Source of the DNA: a virus
Reading direction: 5' to 3' (one strand)
DNA: 46,284 nt
IMG/VR virus record: IMGVR_UViG_3300043411_001121
Span: 1 to 46,284 of that record
This document shows, piece by piece, positions 13,965 through 23,035 of the stretch (its first letter is position 1; the number at the start of each line of letters is the position of its first letter). The position numbers were made by a program, and so were the translations under genes. The notes below the pieces were generated by a model. It was not told the origin of the DNA. It did not search any database and was given only the letters and a program-made list of their open reading frames with translations.

Positions 13965-15507
13965 TCCACAGCACCGCTCAACCATAGTGTGGGAACCGAT
14001 CCCGAATAGCTCACAGGCGTTAGCGCTCGATACGCGGTGTAAACATACGTTATACACAGGCGCACGCGGCCCCGGTAAAACAGATATTCAATTAATGCGG
14101 TTTAGACGAAGGGTTGGATTAGGTTATGGCGCATTTTGGCGCGGTATCATTTTAGACAGAGAGTATAAGCATCTTGACGATCTAGTCGCTAAATCAAAAC
14201 GCTGGTTCCCTCGTTTTGAGGATGGCGCTAAATTTCTTGAAGCGGCAAAGGATTATAAGTGGGTTTGGCCGACGGGCGAGGAATTGCTCTTTCGTTCTAT
14301 TAAGAAATTGGAAGAGTATGACAATTATCACGGGCACGAGTATCCGTTTATTGGTTGGAATGAATTAACGAAGTATCCGTCTCCGGCGATTTACGATGCG
14401 ATGGTATCGACGAATCGATCATCGTTTACGCCGGAAAAAGATTCGCCAACTCGTATAAGTTTAACCGGTAAGTTTCTCGGCTATAATACGCCCGATGGAC
14501 AAATGCTACCCAAAATACCGTTGGAAGTGTTTTCGACGTGTAACCCATGGGGGCCTGGACACGGTTGGGTGAAAAGTCGATTTATTACGGTTGCACCGTA
14601 CGGTAAGGTTGTACGCCGTTCAATGAACTTATTCAATCCGCAGACACAACGAAATGAGGATATCGAAATTACACAGGTTGCTATTTTTGGTTCGTATCGT
14701 GAAAACATTTATCTTGCGCCGGAGTATGTGGCCGAGTTGGAGAGTATTACCGACGAGAACAAGCGGCAAGCGTGGTTGCACGGTAACTGGGATATCGTGG
14801 CAGGTGGCGCACTCGACGATGTTTGGAAGTCTAAGGTACACATCGTGCCTCGGTTCAAAATACCCAAGACATGGTACGTTGATCGATCTTTTGACTGGGG
14901 TTCGTCGCATCCTTTTTCCGTTGGATGGTGGGCGGAGGCGAATGGCGAAGAAGCAACGCTTCCCGACGGTAGCACCTTTTGCCCTCCTGCCGGTACGCTT
15001 ATTCAAATATATGAATGGTATGGCTGTACAGCAGGAAAGCATAATGAGGGTTTACGTTTGTCCGCAGCAACAATAGCGAAGCAGATAAAAGAAATAGATA
15101 CTATGTTATATACCGAAGGTTGGATACCAGAATCGCCATGGCCCGGCCCTGCCGATAATCAGATACGCGATGTTCGCGAAATAGAAGTTGATACAATCGA
15201 AAAGAAGATGGAAGACGAAGGTGTACGTTGGACGCACAGCGATAAGTCTCCAGGCTCGCGAATTAACGGATTACAGTTGATGCGTGACCGATTAAGTGCT
15301 AGTATCGCTAAAGAAAGGCCGGGTCTTTATTTCATGCAGAATTGTAAAGCGTCAATAGACATTTTACCCACACTTCCGCGCGATGAAGATAAGCCGGACG
15401 ACGTAGACACAGAATCGGAAGATCACGTCTACGACATGACGAGATATAGGGTGCTTTCAGGTAACAACCGATTTGCACGATCAATAGTTGCGACACAGGC
15501 GAGATAG
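13942..15507 (+). CDS. Terminase large subunit
   Basis: DNA-packaging motor of about 521 residues. The Walker A is GARGPGKT at residues 40-47. A Walker B-like FIGWNEL follows, with Asn-Glu in place of the more common Asp-Glu. The C-terminal nuclease half contains SFDWGSSHPFSVGWW (acidic Asp of the RNase H-like fold) and GPADNQI. ATG at 13942 and TTG at 13933 are both possible starts; ATG is preferred. It overlaps the small subunit by 23 bases. Confidence 0.9.
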   Translation: MLPSNSNNPQHRSTIVWEPIPNSSQALALDTRCKHTLYTGARGPGKTDIQLMRFRRRVGLGYGAFWRGIILDREYKHLDDLVAKSKRWFPRFEDGAKFLEAAKDYKWVWPTGEELLFRSIKKLEEYDNYHGHEYPFIGWNELTKYPSPAIYDAMVSTNRSSFTPEKDSPTRISLTGKFLGYNTPDGQMLPKIPLEVFSTCNPWGPGHGWVKSRFITVAPYGKVVRRSMNLFNPQTQRNEDIEITQVAIFGSYRENIYLAPEYVAELESITDENKRQAWLHGNWDIVAGGALDDVWKSKVHIVPRFKIPKTWYVDRSFDWGSSHPFSVGWWAEANGEEATLPDGSTFCPPAGTLIQIYEWYGCTAGKHNEGLRLSAATIAKQIKEIDTMLYTEGWIPESPWPGPADNQIRDVREIEVDTIEKKMEDEGVRWTHSDKSPGSRINGLQLMRDRLSASIAKERPGLYFMQNCKASIDILPTLPRDEDKPDDVDTESEDHVYDMTRYRVLSGNNRFARSIVATQAR

Positions 15508-15513
15508 AAGAGC

Positions 15514-16956
15514 ATGGCAGTATCATATAAGCGAAAAGAATTGGTTGAAGCAGAAAAGCGCTACAGTGTTATTCGCGATTGTTTGGCCGGTGAGATTACG
15601 ATTAAAGCACGCGGTACGCAGTACCTACCTGTGCCGAACGCTGACGAAGTTGATTCGGCGAGCGCACGTTATATTGCGTATCGATTACGCGCCACGTTCT
15701 ATGGCGTAACGAAGCGCACGCTTGACGGTCTTTGTGGGCAAATCTTCGTGCGCGAACCTGTAATTGAACTGGAACCGCAATTACAGTTTCTTATTGACGA
15801 TGTTGACGGCGCTGGCGTTAGTTTGGTGCAACAAGCCAAGGAAGCGGTGCAACTCGTTCTTGCCTATGGACGCTGTGGTTTACTTTGCGATTATCCGGCA
15901 GTCGATGGTGCTGCGACAAAAGCGCAGATTGATAGCGGCGAAGTGCGTCCAACTATTGCGCTATACGCTCCTTGGCATATTTTAAATTGGCGAACACGGA
16001 GACGTGGCGCAAAGACGCTACTTTGTTTGGTTGTGCTGGAAGAGTGCTATCTTGAAGATACTGACGCGTTCGAATCAAAAGAAGTAAAGCGGTGGCGCGT
16101 GCTTCGTTTGGTAAATAATGGCGCAACGGATATGTATGTCGTCGAACTCTGGGAAGGCACAGCCAGTGCCGCGGCACCGATATCAAGAGCGATACCACTT
16201 GACTATACCGGTAACCCATTCACGGAAATTCCATTCTTGTTCGCCGGTGCTGTGAACAATGACGATAAGATTGACGATGCGCCTATGTACGACATCGCGT
16301 CTTTGAATATTGCGCACTATCGAAATAGCGCTGACTATGAGGAGAGCGCCTTTATGGTAGGGCAACCTACACCCGTACTCAGCGGATTGTCTGAAGACTG
16401 GGTGAAGAACGTGCTAAAGGGTAAAGTACATTTGGGTTCGCGTGGCGCAATTACGCTTCCGCCTAACGCGTCAGCGGAGCTTTTACAAGCGAGTCCGAAT
16501 ACACTTCCGTTCGAAGCGATGCAGCACAAAGAGAAACAAATGGTGGCGCTCGGCGCACGGTTGGTAGAACAACGTTCGGTGGTCAGGACGGCTAGCGAAG
16601 CTAACATCGATCAAGCATCCGAAAGTTCCGTGCTAGCGTCTACAGCTAAGAATGTAGCGACCGCAATAACACACGCTTTGAAAGTGGCGGCTTCGTTTAT
16701 CGGCGCGAGTACAGATAAGTTAAGCTTCTCGTTGAATACCGACTTCGACATCGCAACCATGTCGTCCGAAGATCGCCGACAGTTGATAGACGAATGGCAA
16801 GCGGGTGCGGTATCGTGGGGCGAAGTGCGAACTAACTTACGTAAGAGCGGTATCGCCACACTATCCGATGAGGAAGCGCGTTCGATAATAGACGAAGAAC
16901 TGGCAGCACTTCCGCAACCGCTAGTAACAAAGTCAACGGGTGCCGTCAGTGCCTAA
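15514..16956 (+). CDS. Portal protein, DUF4055-like
   Basis: A 480-residue protein placed between terminase and MuF-like genes. The N-terminal part (ASARYIAYRLRATFYGVTKR, then TLDGLCGQIF) and the block VQLVLAYGRCGLLCDYP match DUF4055 portals. The portal forms the dodecameric ring through which DNA is packed and leaves. AGAAGAG precedes the ATG. Confidence 0.85.
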   Translation: MAVSYKRKELVEAEKRYSVIRDCLAGEITIKARGTQYLPVPNADEVDSASARYIAYRLRATFYGVTKRTLDGLCGQIFVREPVIELEPQLQFLIDDVDGAGVSLVQQAKEAVQLVLAYGRCGLLCDYPAVDGAATKAQIDSGEVRPTIALYAPWHILNWRTRRRGAKTLLCLVVLEECYLEDTDAFESKEVKRWRVLRLVNNGATDMYVVELWEGTASAAAPISRAIPLDYTGNPFTEIPFLFAGAVNNDDKIDDAPMYDIASLNIAHYRNSADYEESAFMVGQPTPVLSGLSEDWVKNVLKGKVHLGSRGAITLPPNASAELLQASPNTLPFEAMQHKEKQMVALGARLVEQRSVVRTASEANIDQASESSVLASTAKNVATAITHALKVAASFIGASTDKLSFSLNTDFDIATMSSEDRRQLIDEWQAGAVSWGEVRTNLRKSGIATLSDEEARSIIDEELAALPQPLVTKSTGAVSA

Positions 16957-17929
16957 AAACAATACCGCGCTACTTGATATAATGACACGTCATCAGGTTT
17001 ATCTTGAAGGACTTAAGCGACACACGGGAGCGCAGTTTCTCGCTACTATAACCGCACTTCGACGCGACATACGCGAACTTTTCCTTGATGCGTCGTTTAC
17101 GTCGTTGAGTGATATGAACAAACGTGAATTGAATTTGTTCGTTAAACAAATAGTCGCATTACAGAATGAACATTTTAATGCCTACACACAAAGCGTATTG
17201 AAAGACTTACGTTCATTTCTTGCAATCGATCTCGAAATGAACGCAATAATAATGGAGAAGACGCAAGAACGGAATACACGCGCCTTGGCAGGGTTAATCG
17301 GTCTGACATCGATACGCGGTCGAGATAGATTGTGGGCAACGCTGACGAATCAACCGACTCCGGCTACCGGATTGACTGTACAGGAAACATTGACGGCTAT
17401 TGTTAAAGGCTCCGGTGGCGCTTTAGCCGCTTTGGTTATGAAAGGTTATGCCAATAAGAATACTATGCGAGAAGTTCTTGATTCTATTTTCGGTGCTCAA
17501 CGTACAAATTTTCGTGACGGCTGGCTTTTGCGTTCTGTTGCACAAATGGAAAACGTATCTTCGACATTAATTCAGCACATAGCGAATGGCGTGAGCGCCG
17601 CTGCCGCTTCGCAATATTTTAGCTTCTACGCTTGGGTGTCGATTATCGACGGAAGGACTAGCAATATTTGTCTTTCGCGCAATGGACACGTGTATCGCTA
17701 CGGGAAAGGGCCGCTTCCACCAGCGCACGTTCGTTGTCGTAGCAAGACCGTACCTGTAACGCGCGAAGAGAATATTGATGTACCGACGTACAAAGAATGG
17801 TTACGCGCACAGCCGTCGGAATTTAAGAAAGATATTAAAGCGAATACAACGAACTCCGGCATGTTTAACGCGATTTCGCCGTTGACGCTAGATCAATTTA
17901 AGGCTAAATTGAAGCTCATATTAGGATAA
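16940..17929 (+). CDS. MuF-like head morphogenesis protein
   Basis: A 329-residue protein. Residues ~228-271 read YAWVSIIDGRTSNICLSRNG, then VYRYGKGPLPPAHVRCRS, the Mu gpF C-terminal signature (DGRT.xx.C...PPxHxxCRS). MuF-like proteins bind the portal and are packaged in proheads. It starts with GTG at 16940 (or GTG 16949), overlapping the portal gene. The N-terminal ~150 residues are mainly helical. Confidence 0.85.
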   Translation: MPSVPKNNTALLDIMTRHQVYLEGLKRHTGAQFLATITALRRDIRELFLDASFTSLSDMNKRELNLFVKQIVALQNEHFNAYTQSVLKDLRSFLAIDLEMNAIIMEKTQERNTRALAGLIGLTSIRGRDRLWATLTNQPTPATGLTVQETLTAIVKGSGGALAALVMKGYANKNTMREVLDSIFGAQRTNFRDGWLLRSVAQMENVSSTLIQHIANGVSAAAASQYFSFYAWVSIIDGRTSNICLSRNGHVYRYGKGPLPPAHVRCRSKTVPVTREENIDVPTYKEWLRAQPSEFKKDIKANTTNSGMFNAISPLTLDQFKAKLKLILG

Positions 17930-17939
17930 GGAACACAGT

Positions 17940-18677
17940 ATGAAACTTAAACAAAAGATTAACAAAGACATTTACGATAAACTAACTGAAGAACGTAAAG
18001 CGCTTTACGTAGAGAAAGATGACGGTTACGTACTGGATGTCGAAATCGACGACGCTGACGATGTCGGTAAGTTGAAACGCGCTAAAGATAGAGAAGTTGC
18101 AGCCGCTAAAGAGTACAGGGCCAAAGCAGAGGAACTGCAAGCGAAACTCGATGAGTTAACCGGTAATGACGCAAAACGTCGGGGTGATATCGAAACTCTC
18201 GAAAAAGCGTGGAAGGAAAAGACCGAGAAACAGGTTAACGAATTGAGCGCCAAGCTAGAGAATAAAGATAATTTTATTGCCAAGACGTTAGTCGACGCTA
18301 AAGCGGCGCAACTCGCCGCCAAGCTCTGTGGGGATAAGGCTACTCTAATTCTACCGCACATTAAAGCGCGTTTATTAGTCGATTTAGATGGTGACGAGCC
18401 TATGACAAAGATACTCGATGCCGCAGGTAAACTTTCTGCGCTTGATTTGGGTGATTTGGAAAAAGAATTCATTGCAAATAAGGATTTTTCGTCTATTATC
18501 ATCGGGAGTAAAGCCAACGGTAGCGGTGCTGCTAAGGATGGCAAGCAACAAGGTCAAGGCAGTGCCCCCCTCAATGCGAACGGTCAACCCAAGTCATTAC
18601 GCGAAATGAACGTAACGGAAAAGGTTGATTATATGAAACAACAAAAAGCGGATCAAGCCGCAAGCAAAGGGAATTAA
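17940..18677 (+). CDS. Capsid scaffolding protein
   Basis: A 245-residue protein located directly before the capsid gene. Residues ~45-125 form a long charged coiled coil (KAEELQAKLDELTGNDAKRR and so on), and the C-terminal third is Gly/Ser/Gln-rich with a basic end (KQQKADQAASKGN). This is the usual build of a scaffold that guides prohead assembly. The assignment is by position and composition. AAGGAAC precedes the ATG. Confidence 0.75.
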   Translation: MKLKQKINKDIYDKLTEERKALYVEKDDGYVLDVEIDDADDVGKLKRAKDREVAAAKEYRAKAEELQAKLDELTGNDAKRRGDIETLEKAWKEKTEKQVNELSAKLENKDNFIAKTLVDAKAAQLAAKLCGDKATLILPHIKARLLVDLDGDEPMTKILDAAGKLSALDLGDLEKEFIANKDFSSIIIGSKANGSGAAKDGKQQGQGSAPLNANGQPKSLREMNVTEKVDYMKQQKADQAASKGN

Positions 18678-18680
18678 TTT

Positions 18681-19658
18681 ATGGCACTATCTGACTTGGC
18701 AGTATATTCGGAGTATGCCTACTCCACGATGACCGAAATGGTCGCGCAAGAAGTTGAAAAATTCAATGCAGCGTCACAAGGTACTATTATTTTGTCACCA
18801 GGAAATAACCAAGGTGATTATAGCGATGTTGCTAAGTGGCAGAAAATTTCCGGCTTAGTTCGCCGTCGTAACGCGTACGGTAGTGGTTCGGTTAGCGCTA
18901 AGACGCTTGTCAATATCGTAGACACAATGGTCAAAGTTGCTGCGGGTACGCCGCCAGTGCGCATTGATCCATCTCAATTTTTGTGGATTCAAAGATCGCC
19001 AGAAGAAGCCGGTGTTGTTCTCGGTACGCAGTTGGCGGGTGATATGCTTGCTGATATGCTGAATACCGCTATTCTTGGCGCATACGCCGCGATGGTGCAA
19101 ACAACCGCTATTTTATACGATGCTACAGGCGACACCCCTGACGAAATGACACCGTCTGCTTTGATGAAAGCGGCACGGAAGTTGGGCGACCGCTCCGGTG
19201 AAATCGCCGCGTGGGTCACACACTCTGTGCCTATGCATGATTTTTGGGCGGATAACGTTGCCAATGCAACTTCACTCTTTACGTATGGTACTGTCAGTGT
19301 AAATCGCGATCCTTTTGGACGTGTGTTCGTTGTTTCCGATTCACCTTCTCTTATTCAAACTGCGCCTTCTCCTGATACTTATGTGGTATTGGGTTTAGTG
19401 CCTGGTGCCGTAATTGTCGAGAAGAACAACGATTTCCTCGCTAATGAGCAAACCGTCAATGGCGATGAGAATATTCAACGCACATGGCAAGCTGAATGGT
19501 CGTACAACTTAGGTATCAAAGGCTACGCTTGGGATAAAACCAACGGCGGCAAGTCACCAACTGACGCGGCTATCGGCACTACAACTAACTGGGATAAATA
19601 CGTGACCTCTGATAAAGACGGGCCGGGTGTTATCCTTAAAGTAGATTTTGCTGCTTAA
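18681..19658 (+). CDS. Major capsid protein
   Basis: A 325-residue protein. The opening MALSDLAVYSEYAYSTMTE, together with QGDYSDVAKWQKISGLVRRR and NAYGSGSVSAKTLVNIVD, is the pattern of a capsid family in siphophages of Gram-negative hosts (HK97-type fold expected). It sits just after the scaffold and is followed by a very stable hairpin that can set its transcript level. Confidence 0.86.
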   Translation: MALSDLAVYSEYAYSTMTEMVAQEVEKFNAASQGTIILSPGNNQGDYSDVAKWQKISGLVRRRNAYGSGSVSAKTLVNIVDTMVKVAAGTPPVRIDPSQFLWIQRSPEEAGVVLGTQLAGDMLADMLNTAILGAYAAMVQTTAILYDATGDTPDEMTPSALMKAARKLGDRSGEIAAWVTHSVPMHDFWADNVANATSLFTYGTVSVNRDPFGRVFVVSDSPSLIQTAPSPDTYVVLGLVPGAVIVEKNNDFLANEQTVNGDENIQRTWQAEWSYNLGIKGYAWDKTNGGKSPTDAAIGTTTNWDKYVTSDKDGPGVILKVDFAA

Positions 19659-19667
19659 TTTAATCAA

Positions 19668-19692
19668 GGGGTCGCGCTTCGGTAGCGACCCC
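19668..19692 (+). terminator. Stable hairpin after the capsid gene (UUCG loop)
   Basis: GGGGTCGC (19668-19675) pairs with GCGACCCC (19685-19692). The inner bases GCTTCGGTA allow an extra C(UUCG)G tetraloop. The following T content is modest (GTTGTT), so it may act as partial terminator or RNA-stability element that raises capsid mRNA over downstream genes. Confidence 0.7.
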
Positions 19693-19712
19693 GTTGTTAC
19701 AAGGAACGCAAC

Positions 19713-20027
19713 GTGTTAAAATTTCCGCGTATTATTTATTTCATCCAAAACGCATTACCGACGAGAGAGGATTTTGCTGCCGCACTTCCGTATGGCGCAA
19801 ACACCGTATTTCGTAATGCAGGACTGGTCGATATAGAAAGCAATGTGGAAATCTGTGACGGTGTAGCTGGCGCAATTCCACATAAGTATAAGTCGGTGCC
19901 TGACGGTGCGGTTGTTATTCGGGATTTCATAGCACGCAACGCCGGTACGCCAGTTGTGGCCGCTCCGCCTTCGCCACCATCCGATGCGGGATGGGGCAAA
20001 CCGCCAATACCGCCTACTCAACTCTAA
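19713..20027 (+). CDS. Hypothetical virion-region protein, 104 aa, paralogue of next gene's N-terminus
   Basis: It starts with GTG at 19713 behind AAGGAAC. The opening RIIYFIQNALPTREDFAAAL aligns with RIIYFTAAAKPTSGELLEIA in the next gene. The C-terminus is Pro-rich (PPSPPSDAGWGKPPIPPTQL). It could be a capsid decoration or chaperone, but no family is recognised. Confidence 0.7.
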   Translation: MLKFPRIIYFIQNALPTREDFAAALPYGANTVFRNAGLVDIESNVEICDGVAGAIPHKYKSVPDGAVVIRDFIARNAGTPVVAAPPSPPSDAGWGKPPIPPTQL

Positions 20028-20042
20028 TAGAGAGCAAATGCC

Positions 20043-20858
20043 ATGACGCAGAGAATTATTTATTTCACGGCAGCCGCAAAACCCACAAGTGGTGAGCTGC
20101 TTGAAATCGCTGGCCTAAACGACGCTGCCGCCGCAAAGTACGAGGTACTGGTGCGCAATAAGCTTAATTCTAATGATTACGGCGCTGGCCCGGAAGAATG
20201 CGATTTTGTCGCAGGTGACCCGCCATCGGCATATTCCGAAGTCAACGTGTTTGACGTGGACGAAGAGCCTATCACGCTTGGCGAAGACGAGACTGTGGCT
20301 GTAGAGAATAGCGCAGGATCGAACACTGTTGATGGAACGACAATCATTACAGATGGCGTAATGAAGGTTGTACTCGATGCGACAGATCAAATTGTCTCCG
20401 ATACGGATACGATTGTTGTTAAGAACTCGGCAGGTACGGTAGCTAAGAACGCGACTGCAACTGTTGCGTCTGGTGTAATCTCTGGCGCAGCGCTAGGCTC
20501 CACAGAAGCGATCGTATCGCATGGCGCAACAAATATTCCTGTCAAGAACTCAGCAGAAACAAAAACCGGCGGTACCGCTACAGTAACTGTAGCGGCTGGT
20601 CTGGCAAGTAAGATATTATTACCGGCAACCGATCAGATTGTGGGTAACGGTGATACCGTGGTTGTTAAAAACTCTGCTGCTTCTGTGTCGAAAAATGGCG
20701 TAGCGGCTGTAGCCTCCGGTGATATAACTGGTGTTGCGCTGGCTTCAAGCGTTGCTTTGGTCACAGATGCCGATGTCTTTGCTGGTGTAACTGGTTCAGG
20801 TACGACCGCGACAATAACAGTAACAAATGGCGTTATATCCGCTATTGCTTTATCTTAG
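20043..20858 (+). CDS. Repetitive beta-rich virion protein (decoration/head-fibre-like)
   Basis: After an N-terminal ~75 residues shared with the preceding gene, the rest is about four beta-rich repeats of ~45 residues, each built around VKNSAGTVAKNATATVASGV-like and ATDQIV segments. Thr, Val, Ala and Gly dominate and there is no Cys in the repeats. The build fits a surface decoration or short head fibre. Assignment is by composition and position after the capsid gene. Confidence 0.7.
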   Translation: MTQRIIYFTAAAKPTSGELLEIAGLNDAAAAKYEVLVRNKLNSNDYGAGPEECDFVAGDPPSAYSEVNVFDVDEEPITLGEDETVAVENSAGSNTVDGTTIITDGVMKVVLDATDQIVSDTDTIVVKNSAGTVAKNATATVASGVISGAALGSTEAIVSHGATNIPVKNSAETKTGGTATVTVAAGLASKILLPATDQIVGNGDTVVVKNSAASVSKNGVAAVASGDITGVALASSVALVTDADVFAGVTGSGTTATITVTNGVISAIALS

Positions 20859-20867
20859 GAGAGTTAA

Positions 20868-21296
20868 ATGTCAAAAAGCAACGCACTCGAAACCGCTCTG
20901 TTAGGGCTATTATTTAACGCAACTCCGATCGCCAATATTGCCGACAACGCAGGTTCGGGGCCGCTGACAAATCTTTACGTTTCATTACACACGTCCGATC
21001 CGGGCGAAGCCGGAAACCAGCAATCAAACGAAGCCTCGTATACCAGTTATGCGCGTGTGGCTGTTTCGCGTGATTCGGGTGGTTGGACGGTAAGCGGCAA
21101 CAGTGTTGTACCTGCGGCAGAGATTTCTTTTCCGGCGTGCACTGGCAGTACAAATACGATTACTCACATGGGTATCGGTACCGCGTCGTCAGGCGCTGGT
21201 GTTCTGCTTTATTCTGGCGCAGTTTCGCCGAACATCGCAGTATCGACAGGTGTTACGCCTATTCTAACCGTAGCTACTGCCATCACGGAAGATTAA
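20868..21296 (+). CDS. Virion protein of the gp80-like tail fibre family
   Basis: A 142-residue protein. The phrases ALETALLGLLFNATPIANIA, LTNLYVSLHTSDPGEAG and YTSYARVAVSRDSGGW match a widespread phage family usually annotated as tail fibre protein (gp80-like). Here it sits beside the capsid gene, so a decoration role is equally possible. AGGAGAG precedes the ATG. Confidence 0.75.
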   Translation: MSKSNALETALLGLLFNATPIANIADNAGSGPLTNLYVSLHTSDPGEAGNQQSNEASYTSYARVAVSRDSGGWTVSGNSVVPAAEISFPACTGSTNTITHMGIGTASSGAGVLLYSGAVSPNIAVSTGVTPILTVATAITED

Positions 21297-21320
21297 TTCT
21301 GAAAATAAAGGTTTAGGTAT

Positions 21321-22172
21321 ATGGCTGCTCTCGCCGATCTAAGCGATATCGTCAACCGGCTCACGGGCGGTAATAGTGGTACGCCGGAACACCTGTTCGG
21401 TTTTATCGACGGTAGGGTCGGCGCAGCCGCAGCCGCAGCCGCAATAGCGGGTCGTTGGACATCTCTATGGCAATATAATAAATCGCCAGGCGGCGGCGGT
21501 GCTGCGCCCGGTGCTGCCGCTATCCCTGTAAATGATACAGCGGGAGCCGCTTTTCAAACCGATCCAGGTGGCGGTCGACAAAAATGGTTGCTCGGCGGAG
21601 CTGCCGGAGCAAATACTAACGGTTTATTAATGTTGTATGATCGGTTAGCGCACGCAGGTGGACTATCCGGTACGACCACAACAGCCCAAACAACGAATCT
21701 ACCCACAGGCGCTTTATCGCGTTATGGCAGCACAGCTAGTGTGGGTAATATGATCTTTGTTGAGATAACGACCCAAATCGGTACGTCAGCGACTACGGCT
21801 ACGGTTGACTATAAAGATCAAAGCGGAAACGCATCAACGAGTAAATCCTTTGCGATAGGCGGTACGGGTTTACGCGAAGCTCAACGCATGATTCCAGTGC
21901 CTCTCGCCGACGGTGATACTGGTGTTACGACAATTGAGAATCTCGATCTACTGGCTACGACGAACACAGCGGGTGATATCGCGCTTGTACTAGCACGACC
22001 GTTAGCGGTATTTCCTATCGCTAATGTAGGCGGTGGCTGTGTGCGTGATTTCATTGCAGGATTGCCAGAGATAAAAGAGATATTAGCCGATGCGTGTTTG
22101 TCGTGGGCATGGCTTGCCAACGGAACGACTATTCCATCGATAAATTACGATCTGCATTTCATCGAGGCGTAA
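21321..22172 (+). CDS. Virion protein, 283 aa, first of a tandem paralogue pair
   Basis: It shares several blocks with the next gene: LYDRLAHAGGLSGTTTTAQT then NLPTGALSRY here, and LVDRLSHQGGL...TTNLPTAALTRY there. VPLADGDTGVTTIENLDLL corresponds to VPLADGDLGVKSVESL. An Ala-rich run lies at residues ~34-42. The family is an unnamed structural one. The pair probably arose by duplication and may form a mixed oligomer on the virion. Confidence 0.72.
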   Translation: MAALADLSDIVNRLTGGNSGTPEHLFGFIDGRVGAAAAAAAIAGRWTSLWQYNKSPGGGGAAPGAAAIPVNDTAGAAFQTDPGGGRQKWLLGGAAGANTNGLLMLYDRLAHAGGLSGTTTTAQTTNLPTGALSRYGSTASVGNMIFVEITTQIGTSATTATVDYKDQSGNASTSKSFAIGGTGLREAQRMIPVPLADGDTGVTTIENLDLLATTNTAGDIALVLARPLAVFPIANVGGGCVRDFIAGLPEIKEILADACLSWAWLANGTTIPSINYDLHFIEA

Positions 22173-22174
22173 AT

Positions 22175-23035
22175 ATGGCCTTATCGACATTTGCTGACTT
22201 TCAATCATTATGCCACACAGCGCTCCCGTTAACGCTAATGAAAAACGGTGTAGCCGGTTCTAGTAGTACCAATCGTGCGCGTAGTTGTTTTCTTTCGCAG
22301 CCGAATGCCGGTAGTGCACCTTCGACAGCCGCTGTATGCGACGCAACAATGGCCGGTGCCGCGTTGTTTCCGAGCATCCCAGGTTCGCGCACTAACGCGC
22401 TTTATCTCGCACAACTAGAAGGTATTCTTGGTTCGTTTAATGGCGGTCAGGGCGCAGACAGCGCAGGTATGATCTGGCTTGTTGATCGCCTAAGCCATCA
22501 AGGTGGTCTGGCGTCGGATACCGCAAGCACGCAAACAACAAACTTACCCACAGCGGCGTTAACTCGCTATACCAACGGTATAGGTGTCATGGCCGCTGTT
22601 CAATGCTATTCGTCATCGGCTGGAACAGGAACAACGGCTACAATTACGTATACGAATAGCGCAGGAACAGGTAGTCGCGTATCTAAAGCGTTTTCCTTCG
22701 GATCGGTTACCGATGGCTCTAACGATGCGGGTAAGTTCCTAATTGTACCACTTGCGGATGGCGATCTTGGTGTAAAATCCGTAGAAAGTTTAACGGCGGC
22801 CAGCGCCGACGCAACAGCCGGAAACTTCGGAATAACGCTGTTTAAGCCACTTATCTCGCTACCTAGTGTGGGCACATCACTGCCTGGTGGTAATGCGTCG
22901 TACTGGAATGGCTTACTCGGTAGCGGCGGCGGACTTATTGAAGTTGCCGACGACGCGTTTTTAGATATTATACACGTTAACGCGCGATCTTTATTAGGCG
23001 CTGAATTTTTAGCAAAGTTTATTGAGGTTGCGTAA
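22175..23035 (+). CDS. Virion protein, 286 aa, second of a tandem paralogue pair
   Basis: The start at ATG 22175 is chosen because it begins MALSTFADFQ, parallel to the MAALADLSDI start of the preceding paralogue. A longer frame from 22094 runs into that gene. The conserved blocks are the same as in the neighbour, while the N-terminal 120 residues differ strongly. The stop overlaps the next ATG by one base (TAATG). Confidence 0.72.
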   Translation: MALSTFADFQSLCHTALPLTLMKNGVAGSSSTNRARSCFLSQPNAGSAPSTAAVCDATMAGAALFPSIPGSRTNALYLAQLEGILGSFNGGQGADSAGMIWLVDRLSHQGGLASDTASTQTTNLPTAALTRYTNGIGVMAAVQCYSSSAGTGTTATITYTNSAGTGSRVSKAFSFGSVTDGSNDAGKFLIVPLADGDLGVKSVESLTAASADATAGNFGITLFKPLISLPSVGTSLPGGNASYWNGLLGSGGGLIEVADDAFLDIIHVNARSLLGAEFLAKFIEVA

